A stretch of 64,000 nt of DNA from Corynespora cassiicola (GCA_022059125.1 JAEUWY010000001.1:1674001-1738000), one strand, 5' to 3'; shown: positions 21,390 through 33,265, counted from the stretch's first letter. The notes: generated from the letters alone by a model not told the origin. Numbers and translations: made by a program.

Positions 21390-21746
21390 AAGATAGGGGA
21401 GCGGAGAAGGAGAAGCAGGATTCTATGCAGAGCATTGTTTCGTGGATGTAGAATTCTGCAATGCTAGACAGCTCTCTACATGTATGCCATCACCAGAAAT
21501 GTTCAAGTCAGTGTTCCTCATTGATTTTCACATGAAGGTCTGGGATGCTATATTTTTCACTGTATATGGATAACAACACCTGGCTATGACGATAATGCGC
21601 ACAATGGTGCTATTTGGTGAGGTGAACATGCACGTCGGTTACGTTTGGATAGCTCTATGCACGTACTCAAACAATTGATTATCCTGCCTGCATGGCCGCG
21701 ACACTCGATCCAAAATCTGTGGAGCGGGAATCCAGCCCAAATGTTA
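21390..21746. other. intergenic
   Basis: 357 bp between the coiled-coil remnant and the stop of the next minus-strand gene. AT-rich; I see nothing coding. Confidence 0.4.
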
Positions 21747-22631
21747 TCACCTGGAAATTTCGGTGATCTTCTTAAATCCCAGTTGAAAGGGGATTTGATG
21801 GAGCCCCCCCTCCCCCCACATCTTGAGGGCTTCCTCGAAGGTAGGGAAGTCCAATTTGAAATCAATCTCAGTTGGGATTCCTGGCACCTCGTCCTTTTCG
21901 ACGGTCTGATCGGTACGTTGCCGCTTCCCGCTGACCGGTGCTCCCTCGACGGTGTTGTCGATCGTGATCCCGGAATCCTTCATGTCGCGGAAGCGCACTC
22001 GGGCCTCACGGCTCGAATTCACGAAGGCCTTGGCTCCCTCATCGAGATCGTAATCGTGTACGAAGGTGGTCTCTTTGACATTGGGGTTCATGCTGATGTT
22101 GAGCACGATACCGGCAACTTCGTTCCTGGGCTTGTCGCATGCTTGGCATGAGGTGGTTGACCACGACACAACAGGCAGCCGCTGCCCTAGACCATCGTGT
22201 ACCTCAATGCACACCCAAGCGGGACCATGCTTCTTGAGCGCGGTGGTACTCCTCCCCACCTTCTTCATTGCGAGCTTTCCGAAAGGCAGAATCTCGGTCT
22301 TGCCCTCATGCTCGGGGAATTCGTATCCATCATACCTCTGCGAAACCCGATAGGCGATGTCGTCGAGATCATCCGAATTGTCAGGCCAACCCTTCAGCTC
22401 CTCGAAAATGGGTCTTATCATCTCCTTGGGGTGTTTTGGGAATGAGAACGCCCCGCCCATGATGATGGTTCCCTCGGTGAGCTTCATGTCTGGTGGGGTC
22501 GGCTTATTGACATGTCGTCAGTTACTGGCGTCATATTGTATCGTGCGGCATGTTACCTTGTCTGGGGTTGCAGCGCGCTTCTTTCCCGTTTTGGGAGGGT
22601 TCTCGGATAGTAAGCCACTGGGGGTTGCCAT
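21747..22631 (-). CDS. hypothetical protein, 276 residues
   Basis: Two exons, 22631-22557 and 22502-21747, with a 54-bp GTAACA..AAG intron at phase 0. The first exon gives MATPSGLLSENPPKTGKKRA, a basic Pro/Lys leader that could act as a nuclear signal. The second gives a soluble protein starting PTPPDMKLTEGTIIMGGAFS, with one Cys pair SCQACDKP in the middle, a charged region ending in SGKRQRTD, and an aromatic C-terminal segment. No signal peptide or membrane segment. I do not recognise a family. The splice restores one continuous frame with an ATG and normal amino-acid composition, which supports a real gene. It sits between a broken gene and a minisatellite, suggesting an accessory locus. 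Confidence 0.6.
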
Positions 22632-22685
22632 CTCTACTCTGGAACAGATCAACTCTTGATATGGCGTGAGGGTGGGAGGGTTTAA

Positions 22686-22806
22686 AAGGTGGCGTGTAAG
22701 GTGCAAGTTATGAGGCGAGAGGTGTAAGACGTGAGGTAAGAGGTATGAGATATAAGGTAAGAGGTAAGAGGTAAGAGGTGAGAGGTGAGAGGTGAGAGGT
22801 AAGAAG
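22686..22806. repeat. AGGTRAG minisatellite
   Basis: A run of 6-8-bp units of the form AGGTAAG / AGGTGAG (with variants such as AGGTATG and AGATATA) starts just upstream of the hypothetical gene and becomes most regular at 22753-22803. Confidence 0.75.
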
Positions 22807-23207
22807 TGTTTTACTAAATATTAAAAGAACTATATATTTTACTATAAATCGTATTAGAACTAGATATTATATTTAAGTTAATTAAGATTTATCTCTGTAT
22901 ACCATAAATTTTAACACTTATCTAACAGATCTATAAGAGTGAGGTGAACACTAATATAAAGAATTTCCAATTTCGTTTTTTAATATACTGAATGCTATAC
23001 ACAGTAAAATAATAGGTAGTTAAAGGTAATACTTACAGTTCGCTGATGCAAAAAGGCAAGCCAACAAATCTCTTACTTTCGTCTAGAAACCTTTTTCTCG
23101 TTCTCACCCAACCCACACACAAGGGAAGCAGTTACATGTTGGTATAAACATTAAGCAATTATCATTTATCTTTTACCCTGATACATCATACATCACGTCC
23201 GCACCCT
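22807..23207. other. very AT-rich intergenic segment
   Basis: About 22807-23030 is dominated by A and T with many TATA/TTAA tracts and few CpG. No frame of note. It may be the eroded edge of an inserted or RIP-mutated element, but no terminal repeats are visible. Confidence 0.4.
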
Positions 23208-24807
23208 TCACCAGAACCTCTTCTTCCAGTGCGAACCATGCCCGGCACCCTTGAACTTGCTCATCTTGACAACAAAGACACCACGGTCGATGGTGTTGAC
23301 GACGATCCACCCGCTCTTGAACGGAAAGTGCGACCAGGTGCCAAAATCCCAAGTGGCCAGGCCACCACCCCTCTCATTGTCGTCGCCGGGGAACACATCG
23401 AAGTAGGCAATCTCCTTGACGCTCTTGCCCGAGGGGTCGCGGGGGATAGAGCTGACGTCGAGGATGCGGAGGCCGGCCTGGTAGTTGGACTGGTAGGCGA
23501 GACCGTCGTGCACGAACTGGTTGTGGTCGGTGGAGCGGGTCGACGACTTGTAGTAGCCCGTCTGCACTGGCTTCTCGAGGTTGGTGATGTCCCAGATGTA
23601 GGTGACGGGGAAGCCGTCGAGGGCGGGGGACTCTGGGTTGACGGTCTCGGGCTCGATCTCGCCCTCGTCGAGTTCATCATCCATGACGAGGTGCGTCTGC
23701 CACATGGGATCCAGCACCCAGCCCTGGTGCGTGTAGGTAGCGCCCTTGTAGGGGGTGCGGGAGATGATGGCGCCGGCGTTGGTGCCATTCTTGTTGGATA
23801 CGTCGTAGATGGTGAGCGTGTCCTCGTTGTAGCCGTAGCAAATGTCGCGGCCGTAGTACTTCTTGTGGGGGCCGCGGTACACGATGCACTGGGCGTCATG
23901 GACATAGCCGTCCTGAGGGGAGCACCCTGGGGAATAGGGCTTGGAGGGATCGTCCATGTTGATGAAGATCAGTCCAGCACCGCAAGTGCTGTTACGGGGA
24001 GCGGCGCCGACTGCAACGGCATAGTTCCTCTCCTCGTTGACGACGACGTTGTGGGAGCGGCCGAGCTGGAGGTAGTCCTTGAAGAGACCGGTCAGGTCGG
24101 TCTCGGTGGAGAAGACCTTGGGGCTCTTGGGGTCAATCTTCAACAGCTTGCGCATGTCGAAGATCTGAACAAAGTGGTTGACGCCCTCGGAGCCAACCAC
24201 AAGGTAGTTGCCGTTGACCTTGATCTCGCGCCAGATGACGGGGTTGGCCTGCGCGGGGAGACGGCCGAGGTACACCAACTTGCCCTCCTTGGTGACCTCC
24301 GCAAAGGCAGCACCGTCAGTCTGTCCAATGGCAATGAAATCGCGCCCCCAGTAGCTCCAGCCCCAGGAGCCAGAGCCCTCACCGCCATTGCTGCCGAGCT
24401 CCTCGTGGGTCAAAAAGTCGTACATGTCCTGCGGGGGTTAGAACGCATCTTTTGCCACGGCTTGCGACACTCACAATGTCCTTGCACTTGTACGTCTGGT
24501 CGGCATCGTCCTTGACGGCCTCGACCACGCCGTTCTTGCACTTGATGACATCCTTGTTGGTGCGGTTCTTGCCAAAGTGCTTCCACTTCTTGTTGTCGTA
24601 GCGGCCAGCAGCCTTGTGCGACGCCCACGCAGCCTAAAGAAGAAGAAAAAGTTAGCAATTGATTGATAACAAGCCATTGGCCGGGATACACACCTCCTTC
24701 TTCTCCATCATCATCTTCATGACCTCTCCAGACTCATACTGCTGCTTGGTGAAACCAGCGGCAGAGACCAAAGGCAGCAGAGCTGCCGCAACCATGGAGA
24801 ACTTCAT
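23208..24807 (-). CDS. secreted LVIVD / choice-of-anchor-B-like beta-propeller protein
   Basis: Three exons, 24807-24694, 24633-24475 and 24428-23208, with introns of 60 and 46 bp, encode about 497 residues. MKFSMVAAALLPLVSA is a signal peptide. The second exon gives a Cys-containing N-terminal region (VIKCKN, YKCKD). The third starts DMYDFLTHEELGS and continues with repeated strands of the type FIAIGQTDGAAFAEV, LVVGSEGVNHFVQIFDM, HNVVVNEERNYAVAVGA, TYIWDITNLEKPVQTGYY and GLRILDVSSIP. These are LVIVD-type blades that usually form a seven-bladed propeller. Homologs occur in bacteria and fungi as extracellular proteins of unsettled function. Several Cys and N-glycosylation sequons fit secretion. 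I know of no catalytic residues. Confidence 0.85.
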
Positions 24808-25910
24808 CCTTGCTTCGAGAAGTGCAGGAAGACGCTGAAGAAGCTGCACTCGGGAATCGCGTGCATTGCCATGTGGTCTTATATCGACCCGGGCGGCGCG
24901 GACGCGGGCGCCCGACTACCTGGCTCGCCATTGACTGCCCCATGCAGCGCAAGATGCTGGTACCCCCATCGCCATGCTAGACGACCTTCCTATCGCAGTT
25001 GACGCGTCCACGACGTCGTGGGGAGGGAGGCTTGGTGTTCATTTGGCGCTGGCCGTTCATTTGTCGTGATGGGACTTGGCACAGCGATTTTCCGACGACG
25101 AGACTGGTGGCGGGCTGGGCAAGCAATTGCCAAGCGGTCACGTGTATCTTGGTAACGCTGATAACCCGGCAATGCGGGTGCAGGGCCTGAAAGAGCAGGT
25201 GGAAAGGAGAATGCCGGAGGGCTGATTGGCTTTCTTATCTTAGCTCCGACTGGAGCTGGAGACGGGAAGCTTGCTCGAAGGCGTGCTGCGGCCGAGGGTG
25301 CGATTGGGCCAATTGGATGCAGTGGAGAATGCCGTTCTCACTGCAGAGCAAGCCCTGGTAGAGGCTCGGGTCAACGTAGGGTTCTTGGCGACGACAGCAC
25401 GGTCCCATCTCGAATAGAGGGAGCGACCTCTCCATGTCAATGGATTTGCACATCTATCGCAATACGAACTGGACAGCGGCTAGGCCTTCTTCAGTGAGGG
25501 AGTAAGATGGAGGGCCTGGCGTATTACGAGAAAACGTCGAAAACGCCTATCTCGGCGGCGCCCGATGAAGCCCGTAAAGAAAAATTGCTTGTAATCTCTC
25601 CTTGGATTAAGCCGAACATTAAGATACCAAGAAAAGCTTGATTCACGCTGCGCTTTTCCGACTCTAAAAATGCGGAGGGTGTGCGGCCGACGGGCCTACA
25701 ACCTGGTCTTCGGGTGTTTTCTGCATGGGTGCAAGGGGGAACGATAATCGCAGAGGCTCCAATCTGGGGGTCTCCACGGCGCATGCGATGGGCCTGCATC
25801 GTGCGCGTGCAGTTACCAAGCACTTCAAGAATGGTTGATTTTCTTGGACACACGATTAATTGCTTCTAGAATCTCCTTCTAGCCTAAAGTCTACACCAAG
25901 CCTTGGTCAA
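24808..25910. other. 1.1-kb intergenic region upstream of the LVIVD gene
   Basis: The right part is the 3' flank of the GH3 gene and the left part the promoter of the LVIVD gene (CTTATATCGACC near 24880 is a weak TATA candidate, about 70 bp upstream of the ATG). Short overlapping frames look random. I see no other feature. Confidence 0.45.
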
Positions 25911-28302
25911 TTACGATACGGTCACGGTGGCGTTGCCTCGCAAATCTGACGAGCTAGAACCGGCCCACACGATGAACTCGCCCGGCTCGACCACGTATTT
26001 CATCCTCAAATCCCAAAGTCCCCAGTTGGACACTGGCAGCTCAATGTCCACATCCACCGTCTCTCCGGCCTTGACGAGAACCTTCTTGAAGCCCTTGAGC
26101 TTCTTGTTTGCTACGTCAACGGATGCGATGACGTCTTGGACGTAAATTTGTACCACCTCTTTTCCGTCGACAGGGCTGTTGTTGGTGACACTGACCGATG
26201 CCGTGATCGTGTCCGAAGCCGACGCGGTGGATTGGGAGAGGGACACGTTCGAGTAGGTAAAGTTGGCGTAGGACAAGCCGTAGCCGAACTCGTACAGCGG
26301 CGTTGGCGTGTTGAGCACATACTGATGTCCAAACTGAAGGGTGCCATTGGGAAGGACAGCTCCTGCATCGGGATTGTTGCCACGTCCCGAGTTGAGGTAA
26401 TCGTAGTACACTGGGAGAGTTCCGACGTGGTGGGGAACGCCGACGCACAGCTTTCCGCTGGGGTTGACATCTCCGAACAAGACATCGGCCAGGCCGTTTC
26501 CACCCTGCTCACCGGGATAGAACTGCTGGACGAGTGCAGCCGCCTCACGCGAGATCCATGGCTCGGCGACGGGCTTGCCGCTCTGGAAGACGACAATGGT
26601 AGGCTTTCCAGTGTCAATGATGGCCTTGACCAGAGGACCCTGAGCGCCGACCAAGCCCAGGTCAGCCACATCGACGTGCTCGCCAGTGGTGGCGTTCAAG
26701 CCTTGCCACAGCTCCTGTTGGTCACGAGACCAGGTGCCTACGAGGACGACAGCAACGTCTGCGGCCTCGGCTGCGGCAATAGCCTCGGGGAAGCCCGACT
26801 CATCGTTGGACCACCTCTCGGTACCCAAAGCGTAGGTGACGGTGCCCGATGTCGCGTTGCGAATGCCCTCGAGAGGGGAGACGTTTTGTGGGTTGTACTG
26901 CGAGCGGTAGACGACATAGTCACCAAACTAAAAGAGGTTAGCATGGGTGGAGCGACAGGACTGAACTACTTGCGTTGATAAAGTCGGCCATGGGACCGAT
27001 CACGGCAACGTTTGCGTCCTTGGAAAGAGGAAGAGTCTGGTTGTGGTTCTCAAGGAGAACAATGGATTCAGCATCGAGGCGTCGTGCAAGCGCGACCGCC
27101 TTGGGAGTGTTGATGAGCTCCTTGGTCTGGTTCAAGGGGACGCCGTGGAATGGCTTCTCGAAGAGACCCAACTCAAACTTGGCACGCAGTTGTCTTGCAA
27201 CGGCCCTATCCACGACCTCAATATCCAGCTTGCCGGCTTCAACCAGCTCGGGAATGTTGGCAAAGTTGTAGCTGCCGCCGCCCATTTCGACATCGTTACC
27301 CGAAGGAAGAGCGTACAGGGTTACAGCCTCGGAATCAATGGGCTTGCAAGCGCACATCTTGAATGCACAGCACAGGCGGTCGGTAGCGCCGGCGTCCGAC
27401 GTGATAAAGTACTCGTATCCCCATTCCTCGCGAAGGATTACTTCTTGAAGGTGGTGGTCGGCCACGGTCGGGATGCCATCATAAGAGTTGTAGGCGCCCA
27501 TGATGCTGAAAGCACCTGCATCAATGATGGCACGGTGAAAGGCCGGCAGCCAGGTGGTTCGAAGCTCGCGCTCACCAGCGTGCACAGGGGCAAGGTTGAT
27601 GCCCTGCTCTGGGGCAGAGAAACCAGCAAAGTGCTTCACGGTGGCACTGACATTGCGGCTCTGCACGCCCTTGACGTACTCGTAGGACAATTCGCCCGCC
27701 AGGTACGGGTCCTCGCCATAGGTTTCCTCGACACGTCCAAAGCGGAGCTCGCGAGCAAGATCGGCAACAGGCGCGAAGAGGTGGTTGATGCCCAGGGCCT
27801 GCGACTCCTCGGCAATGATCTCGGCCATCTCGTATATCAGCTCCGGATCGAAAGAGCAGGCATGGGCAATTGGGCTGTTGAAGACGGTTGCATTCTCCAC
27901 CAGCAGGCCGTGGATGCCCTCGGTCTGCACAAAGGCTGGGATTCCGAGTGTAGTGTTCTGTGCAATGTACTCCTGAGCCCTGCGAATTCCATCACTGGTC
28001 CACTCCTGGGAGATGGGGTACCCGACGTAGAACTGGCCGCCGCGGTTGGCAAAGTTCCACTCCAATCCCGTGGCGTTAAAGGCATTGGTTGTCGTGTTGA
28101 TCCAGTTGGAGATGTCACCCTGGATGAGCTGGGCAGTCTTCTCCTCAATGGTCATCCGCGACAGCAGGTCAGCCACACGGGCCTCGACTGACGCAGAGGG
28201 GTCCTTGTACGTGGCATTGGCAGTTGCCTGTCGACGGACAAGATCGTAACCCTGCACAGAGGCGAGGAGGGACAGCTGGACAGCTGCCGTGAGGAAGCCC
28301 AT
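25911..28302 (-). CDS. secreted glycoside hydrolase family 3 (beta-glucosidase / isoprimeverose-releasing type)
   Basis: Exons 28302-26974 and 26927-25911 encode about 781 residues. The intron starts with GC (GCAAGT..TAG); only this donor gives the expected GPMADFINFGDYVVYRSQYN join. MGFLTAAVQLSLLASVQG is a signal peptide. Domain order is GH3 N-terminal TIM barrel (SRMTIEEKTAQLIQGD, ATVKHFAGFSAPEQG, the nucleophile Asp about 303 in YFITSDAGATDRL), the alpha/beta sandwich (SIVLLENHNQTLPLSKDANV, AVVLVGTWSRDQQEL, GNGLADVLFGDVNPSGKL) and a fibronectin-III-like C-terminal domain (YEFGYGLSYANFTYSNV to the end). N-glycosylation sites are abundant. It shares a promoter region with a sugar transporter and neighbours a GH31 alpha-xylosidase, which favours beta-glucosides of xyloglucan type; exact specificity is inference. 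Confidence 0.93.
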
Positions 28303-28958
28303 GGTTCAATGGCAACGAAATCAAGAGGTTGCTGGCCAAACGAGGAGCTCCACGACGGAATCACACACTACTTGACGTATTTTTTAAATGACGCGCGCCA
28401 AACACATGCAGGCACTTCCCCGCCCGCCAGGTACTGGACTGAATATTGCCGGGTCGGCACGGTGAATTGCAGGCGTCCATATTGCGCTGAGATCGACCTG
28501 CGTCGAGGTATATTGGATAAAGCCTGCTAGTAGCGGCACAGAGCAGGTGCTGCCAAGATGGAGCGAGATATAGCGAGATGGCGAGAGGTGAGGTGAGGCA
28601 AAGATCGATGTAGGTCGGGCGGCCGTGCACCCCCGTGGCGCGCCATTGGCGGAGAATTGCAACGTCGATGCATGGCCGAGCACCCGCAACCATCTTGTAC
28701 ATCACCCCGCACGCAGTGGCACGACCCCGGATTTGCATCGAATTCGCGTTGGATGCGCCCGGTGGCTATTCAGATGACTGGAAGCTAGGGACGCGTTCCG
28801 GGTGTGTCAGCGCGTACGCGCCGTGCCCAACACACCCTCGTGCTATTCACGGCCCGTCGGTGGCACAACATGCCCATCCTTCGATTTCTTGTTTATAGGC
28901 GTGCGGCCTTCAACTCGCGCTCCCTCGACCGTACCGTCTCATCTCACTTGGAGCCATC
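28303..28958. promoter_or_regulatory. divergent promoter of the GH3 glycosidase and sugar transporter genes
   Basis: The two ATGs face away across 656 bp. CCCCGC at 28418-28423 and 28705-28710 matches the reverse complement of the CreA/CRE1 carbon-repression motif SYGGRG. Such short motifs are frequent by chance, so carbon-catabolite control is only suggested. I see no convincing XlnR (GGCTAA) site. Confidence 0.5.
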
Positions 28959-30531
28959 ATGGGTTTCGCATTCAACATCGCCCTGGCAGTCTTTGCTGCC
29001 ACGGGCAGCTTCTTGTTCGGCTACGACAGTGGTGTCATGACCATTGTCATTCAGTCGCCCAACTTTCTGAGCTACTTCAACACTACAACCACCACGCCCA
29101 CCATTGGAGCCATCAATTCGACTTTCTCTGGAGGCGCCGTCTTTGGCTCCCTGATGTGAGGGACACGGGCAATCATCATCTACAGCGCTAACGACTTGTA
29201 GGGGAGGTCTCACCATGGACAGCCTTGGCCGGCGAAAGACCGTCCTAGTCGGTGCTGTGATCAATCTTGTCGGAGCTTGTCTTCAAGCGGGCGCGCAGAA
29301 CCTAGCCATGATCCTCGTTGGGCGCATTCTGGCCGGCTGGGCAGTGGGAATCCTGTCCATGTCCGTCCCCGTCTACCAGTCCGAATGCGCACATCCAGCC
29401 AAGCGAGGTCTGATGGTGGGAATAACCCAACAAATGATCGGCGTCGGTTTCATCGTTTCGACTTGGGTCGGTTACGGGTCCTCCAAGGTGCCCGATACCA
29501 ACTCGTTTTCGTGGCGTTTCCCGCTCGCGTTCCAGGCTGTCCCGTGCTTAATCATCATTGGCGGTATTCTGTTCTTCCCCGAGTCGCCTCGCCATCTCTG
29601 CGAGATCGACCGCGCGGACGAGGCTCTCGAGGTCCTGCACAAGCTTCACTATGACGGAACAAACGAGGAGTGGATTCAGCGCGAATTCCACGAGATTAAG
29701 ACGACCATTGAAGCCGAAAAGGCCATCACGGCACCTGGCTGGGGCATCATGTTCAAGGTCAAGTCCTGGAGGATTCGCTTGATGCACGCCACTCTCGCCC
29801 AAGTCTTCACGCAGATGACGGGCATCAACGTAATTGGCTACTACAACTCCATCATCTACGAGAACCTTGGCATCACTGGCGACCGAAACATTCTTGTCGT
29901 GGGCATCTACAACATTGTCGGTCCCCTGTGCAACTTGATATTCATCGTCTTCCTACTCGATCGCGTAGGTCGTAAGAGGCCGCTTCTATATGGCACTGTC
30001 GGCATTACCCTCGCCCTCATCTGCCAAGCTGCCATTGGATCGCAGGTCGAGACTGCCACGGGCTCTCGCAAGGATAGCCTCTCTATTGCCGGCGTCTTCT
30101 TCATCTTTTGCGTAACGTGCATCTTCAGCATGTCATTCGGTCCCATCAGCTGGGTGTACGCTTCCGAGGTCATGCCTCTCAGTATCCGTGGTCGCGGTTC
30201 TGCTTTCGCTACCGGTATCGGAAACTGGCTCGTCAGCACCGTCTGGTCCCAAGTATCTCCGATTGGTCTCGGTAAAATTACCTACAAGTTCTTCTTCATC
30301 TTTGTGGCCTGGAACATTGTGGTCACGTTCCCGACCATCTGGTTCTTGTTCAAGGTGAGGCAATCTGTGCCCCTGCTGTGGAGAATTGTGCTAATGAATG
30401 GACAGGAAACCAAGGGCCTCAGTCTCGAAGAGATTGATCTTCTCTTTGGTGAGCGCGCACTGGGAACTTTGCCTGATGATTTGAACAAGGAAGGCCACAT
30501 TGAGCTCAACGAGACGACCAAGGCTGCTTGA
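28959..30531 (+). CDS. MFS sugar transporter
   Basis: Exons 28959-29155, 29202-30354 and 30406-30531 with introns of 46 and 51 bp encode about 491 residues. The second intron is a multiple of three without stops, so it can be mistaken for coding; removing it gives the family motif FKETKGLSLEEIDLLF. Sugar-porter signatures are present: FLFGYDSGVM in TM1, DSLGRRKTVL between TM2 and TM3, PESPRHL after TM6, QMTGINVIGYY in TM7, DRVGRKRPLL between TM8 and TM9, and an EVMPLSIRGRG loop. Twelve hydrophobic segments fit the plasma-membrane H+/sugar symporter fold. It lies divergent to GH3 and next to GH31, so an oligo- or disaccharide from plant cell wall, or glucose/xylose, is a plausible substrate. 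Fungal sugar porters often have a longer N-terminus; here the ATG is close to TM1. Confidence 0.93.
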
Positions 30532-30856
30532 GTGATTGGCCCGTGACTCTTCGTAACTGCCAAGATGCGTGTGAAGACGCGCGACGCTGAGTGACGCTCG
30601 CGCCTAGATGGACTCTTAGAAGCACAATATGATACCAGATTTCAAAAAATTCTTTATGCAATGAGTTGACATAAATGTAACTACAGTTGTTTGTCATGTT
30701 CCTCAAGCAGTAGTTCACAGCAAAGTTCCACTAATGAGCATGTGCTACAACATAATGCTGACAAAATTGGAACCATACGCATCATAAAGCTTCATGGCTC
30801 GTGAATTCAGAGGCTCATAAGCCATCAGTCTAGCCACCTACAGTCTTTTCGACCAT
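30532..30856. other. 3' region between convergent transporter and GH31 genes
   Basis: 325 bp, AT-rich toward the middle, holding both 3' UTRs. I see no gene. Confidence 0.45.
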
Positions 30857-33265
30857 CTATTCAAACTTCTGAACCTCCCACTCACCCTCAAGAAGATCCA
30901 TCCCGTTTACTTCTCCATCCTCTCCAACCTCCAACTCACCCACCACCGTACCTTCATGATCAACAAGGGTAGCCTTATCCCCTTCCTTGACACCATAGAG
31001 CTGAACCACTCCCCCGTCCTTCAACCAATCATACCCAAACCCTCCCACGCCCTCCGCCTGCCCCAAAACCAACACTGTCCCCTCCCTCACGAACAGCGGA
31101 CACTCGTTAAACCCAAACTTCTCCTTGTACCACTTACCACCCTCCTTCTCCTCCCCATCCCAAAAGCTGAACCACCTCCCAGGCGGAAGATAATAATCCG
31201 CCGTCCCATCCTCCTCATACACGGGCGCAGCCAACAACTGGCTCCCGACCATAAACTCCCTATCCAAATACCACGCGGTAGGATCCTCCCAAAACTCCAG
31301 CGCGACCGCCCTCGTGCTCGTAGGCCATCCATTCTCGAAGCTCTCGACGGCCTGCGCATACAAGTACGGCATGAGGCGCCTCTTGAACTCGACCCAGCGG
31401 CGCAGCACCTCTGTGCAGTTCTCTGGCGCGCTGGAATCGTCGTCGACGAGCCAGGGGACGCGGTATGAGTTGGATCCGTGCAGCCGGCTATGCGAGCACA
31501 AGAGGCCAAAGGCGACCCACCGCTTGTAGATCCAGGGTGGGGGCTTGCCTTCGAAGCCGCCGATGTCGCTGGTCCACGAGGCGAAGGCGGCGAGGCCGAG
31601 GCCCAGGCCGCCGCGGACAGACTCGGCGAGGGCGGCGGGCGTGGATTCGCAGTCTCCGCCCTGTAGGACAGGTTAGTTGGTGGGCAATTGGGTGAGGGGG
31701 GATGGGGTACGTACCCATTGGAGCGGGAAGCGCTGGGAGCCGGCGCAGGCGGAGCGGGCGAAGAGCACGGCTTGGTCGTCGCCGTAGCGCTTTTGCAGCG
31801 TCTCGAAGACGAGCTTGTTGTAGATGAAGGTGTACCAGTTGTGCATGCGGCTGGGGTCGACCGTCTTGTCGTGCCACTGTACATTCTTGGTGGGGATGCG
31901 CTCACCAAAGTCGGTCTTGATGGCGTCGACGCCCGTGTCGAAGAGCTGCTCCAGGCACTCTACGAACCAGGTGCAAGCGTCCGGGTTGGTAAAGTCGACC
32001 AGCCCCATGCCCGTCTGCCACAAGTCCCACTGCCAAATGTCGCCGTTGGTCTTCTTGAGGAGGTAGCCCTTCTCGGCGGCGAGTTTGAAGACGGGTGAGG
32101 CTTGACCAATATAAGGGTTTGTCCAGACGCTGACCTTATTTACGAGGCCGGCTTCTTTCATGCGCTCGATTTGACCTTTGGGATCTGGGAAAAATTGAGG
32201 ATCCCAGACAAAGTCGGTCCAGTGGAAAGCACGGAGCCAGAAGCAGTCAAAGTGGAAGACTTCGACGGGAATCTGGGACCACTTCATCTTTTCGACAAAG
32301 TGACGGACTGTCCGTTCGTCGTAAGAGGTGGTAAAGGACGTGGAAAGCCACAGCCCATACGACCATGCAGGTACTTTGGCCGGTTTCCCAGTGATGGTAG
32401 CATACTTGGTCAAGATTTCCTTGGGCGTAGGCCCATAGATGATGTACCACTTCAAGCGCTGGCCTTCGACAGTCGTCTGCAGGCGAGAGCATCGCTCACT
32501 GCCAATCTCAAGATCGATCTTGTCGGGAGTGTCAATGAAGACACCATATCCCCGAGAGCTAATCCAGAACGAAATGTTCTTGTAGGCCTGCTCACTGCTG
32601 GTCCCTCCATCTTCGTTCCAGACCTCAATGTTTTGTCCAATTTTGTTCCAGGCACCGAATCGCTCGCCAAGTCCGTGAATCGACTCGCCGACAGATAATT
32701 CAGTCTGAGTGAAAACGTAGTGCTTTCGGTCACTGATATCCTCGACTTGCTTTGGGGTGGTCAGGGCTGGGGAGTAGGCATTTCCAACACTTCGACTCAG
32801 CATCGAAGTCAGGGTCTTGGAGCCATCGGTTGCATGAAACTTGACATCAAAGGTGTGGGCATCTCCGCTAATGGTAGCGCTCAAGCTCCCAGAGGTCAGG
32901 GTCGTGCCCTTGTCCGTCTTGGTAAGTTCAGCCTCCACCTCGGGCTTGCCATCTGGGAAGAGATCGAAGTCGGGGCCCAGGCGCCGGGCACCTGACAGAC
33001 GCGTCACTTCGAGTGATATCACGCCGTCAAACTCGGCCTCAATGTCGACCGAGATGGTGGACATGTTGAGCGTGTCGCCGCGCGAGAAGATCTTCTTGGC
33101 TGGGCACAGCAGACTGACGGCCTGGCCATCTTCACGTGGAGTGACGGAATACACTTCTTCGGCATATTGGACGGTAAAGTCCGGGCTCGTGAGCCACATG
33201 CCTGGAATGGATCAGCAAAAGGAGTTGTTCCGAACATGGGGCTGCGAACCATCGCGAAACTTCAT
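30857..33265 (-). CDS. glycoside hydrolase family 31 alpha-xylosidase (intracellular)
   Basis: Three exons, 33265-33250, 33201-31715 and 31660-30857, encode about 768 residues. The first exon is only 16 bp (MKFRD plus one base); joined over a 48-bp intron it gives MKFRDGMWLTSPDFTVQYAE, the usual start of YicI-type enzymes. No signal peptide follows, so it is probably cytosolic. The barrel carries FHFDCFWLRAFHWTDFVWDP, the nucleophile Asp about 436 in DAIKTDFGERIP and the acid/base Asp about 504 in WGGDCES, the latter right after the 54-bp second intron. KTDFGERIP and the FARSACAGSQRFPLQWGGDC context are diagnostic of alpha-xylosidases rather than alpha-glucosidases. Role: removes alpha-xylose from xyloglucan oligosaccharides or isoprimeverose. 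Neighbours are a sugar transporter and GH3. Confidence 0.93.

Noticed and set aside
23229..24515. 428-codon plus-strand frame opposite the LVIVD gene
   Set aside because: It mirrors the minus-strand coding exons, has repetitive V/G/D composition and crosses a clear intron of the real gene.
27043..28191. 382-codon plus-strand frame opposite the GH3 gene
   Set aside because: It is antisense to a family-recognisable GH3 exon and arises from the GC-rich third positions of that gene. No domain seen.
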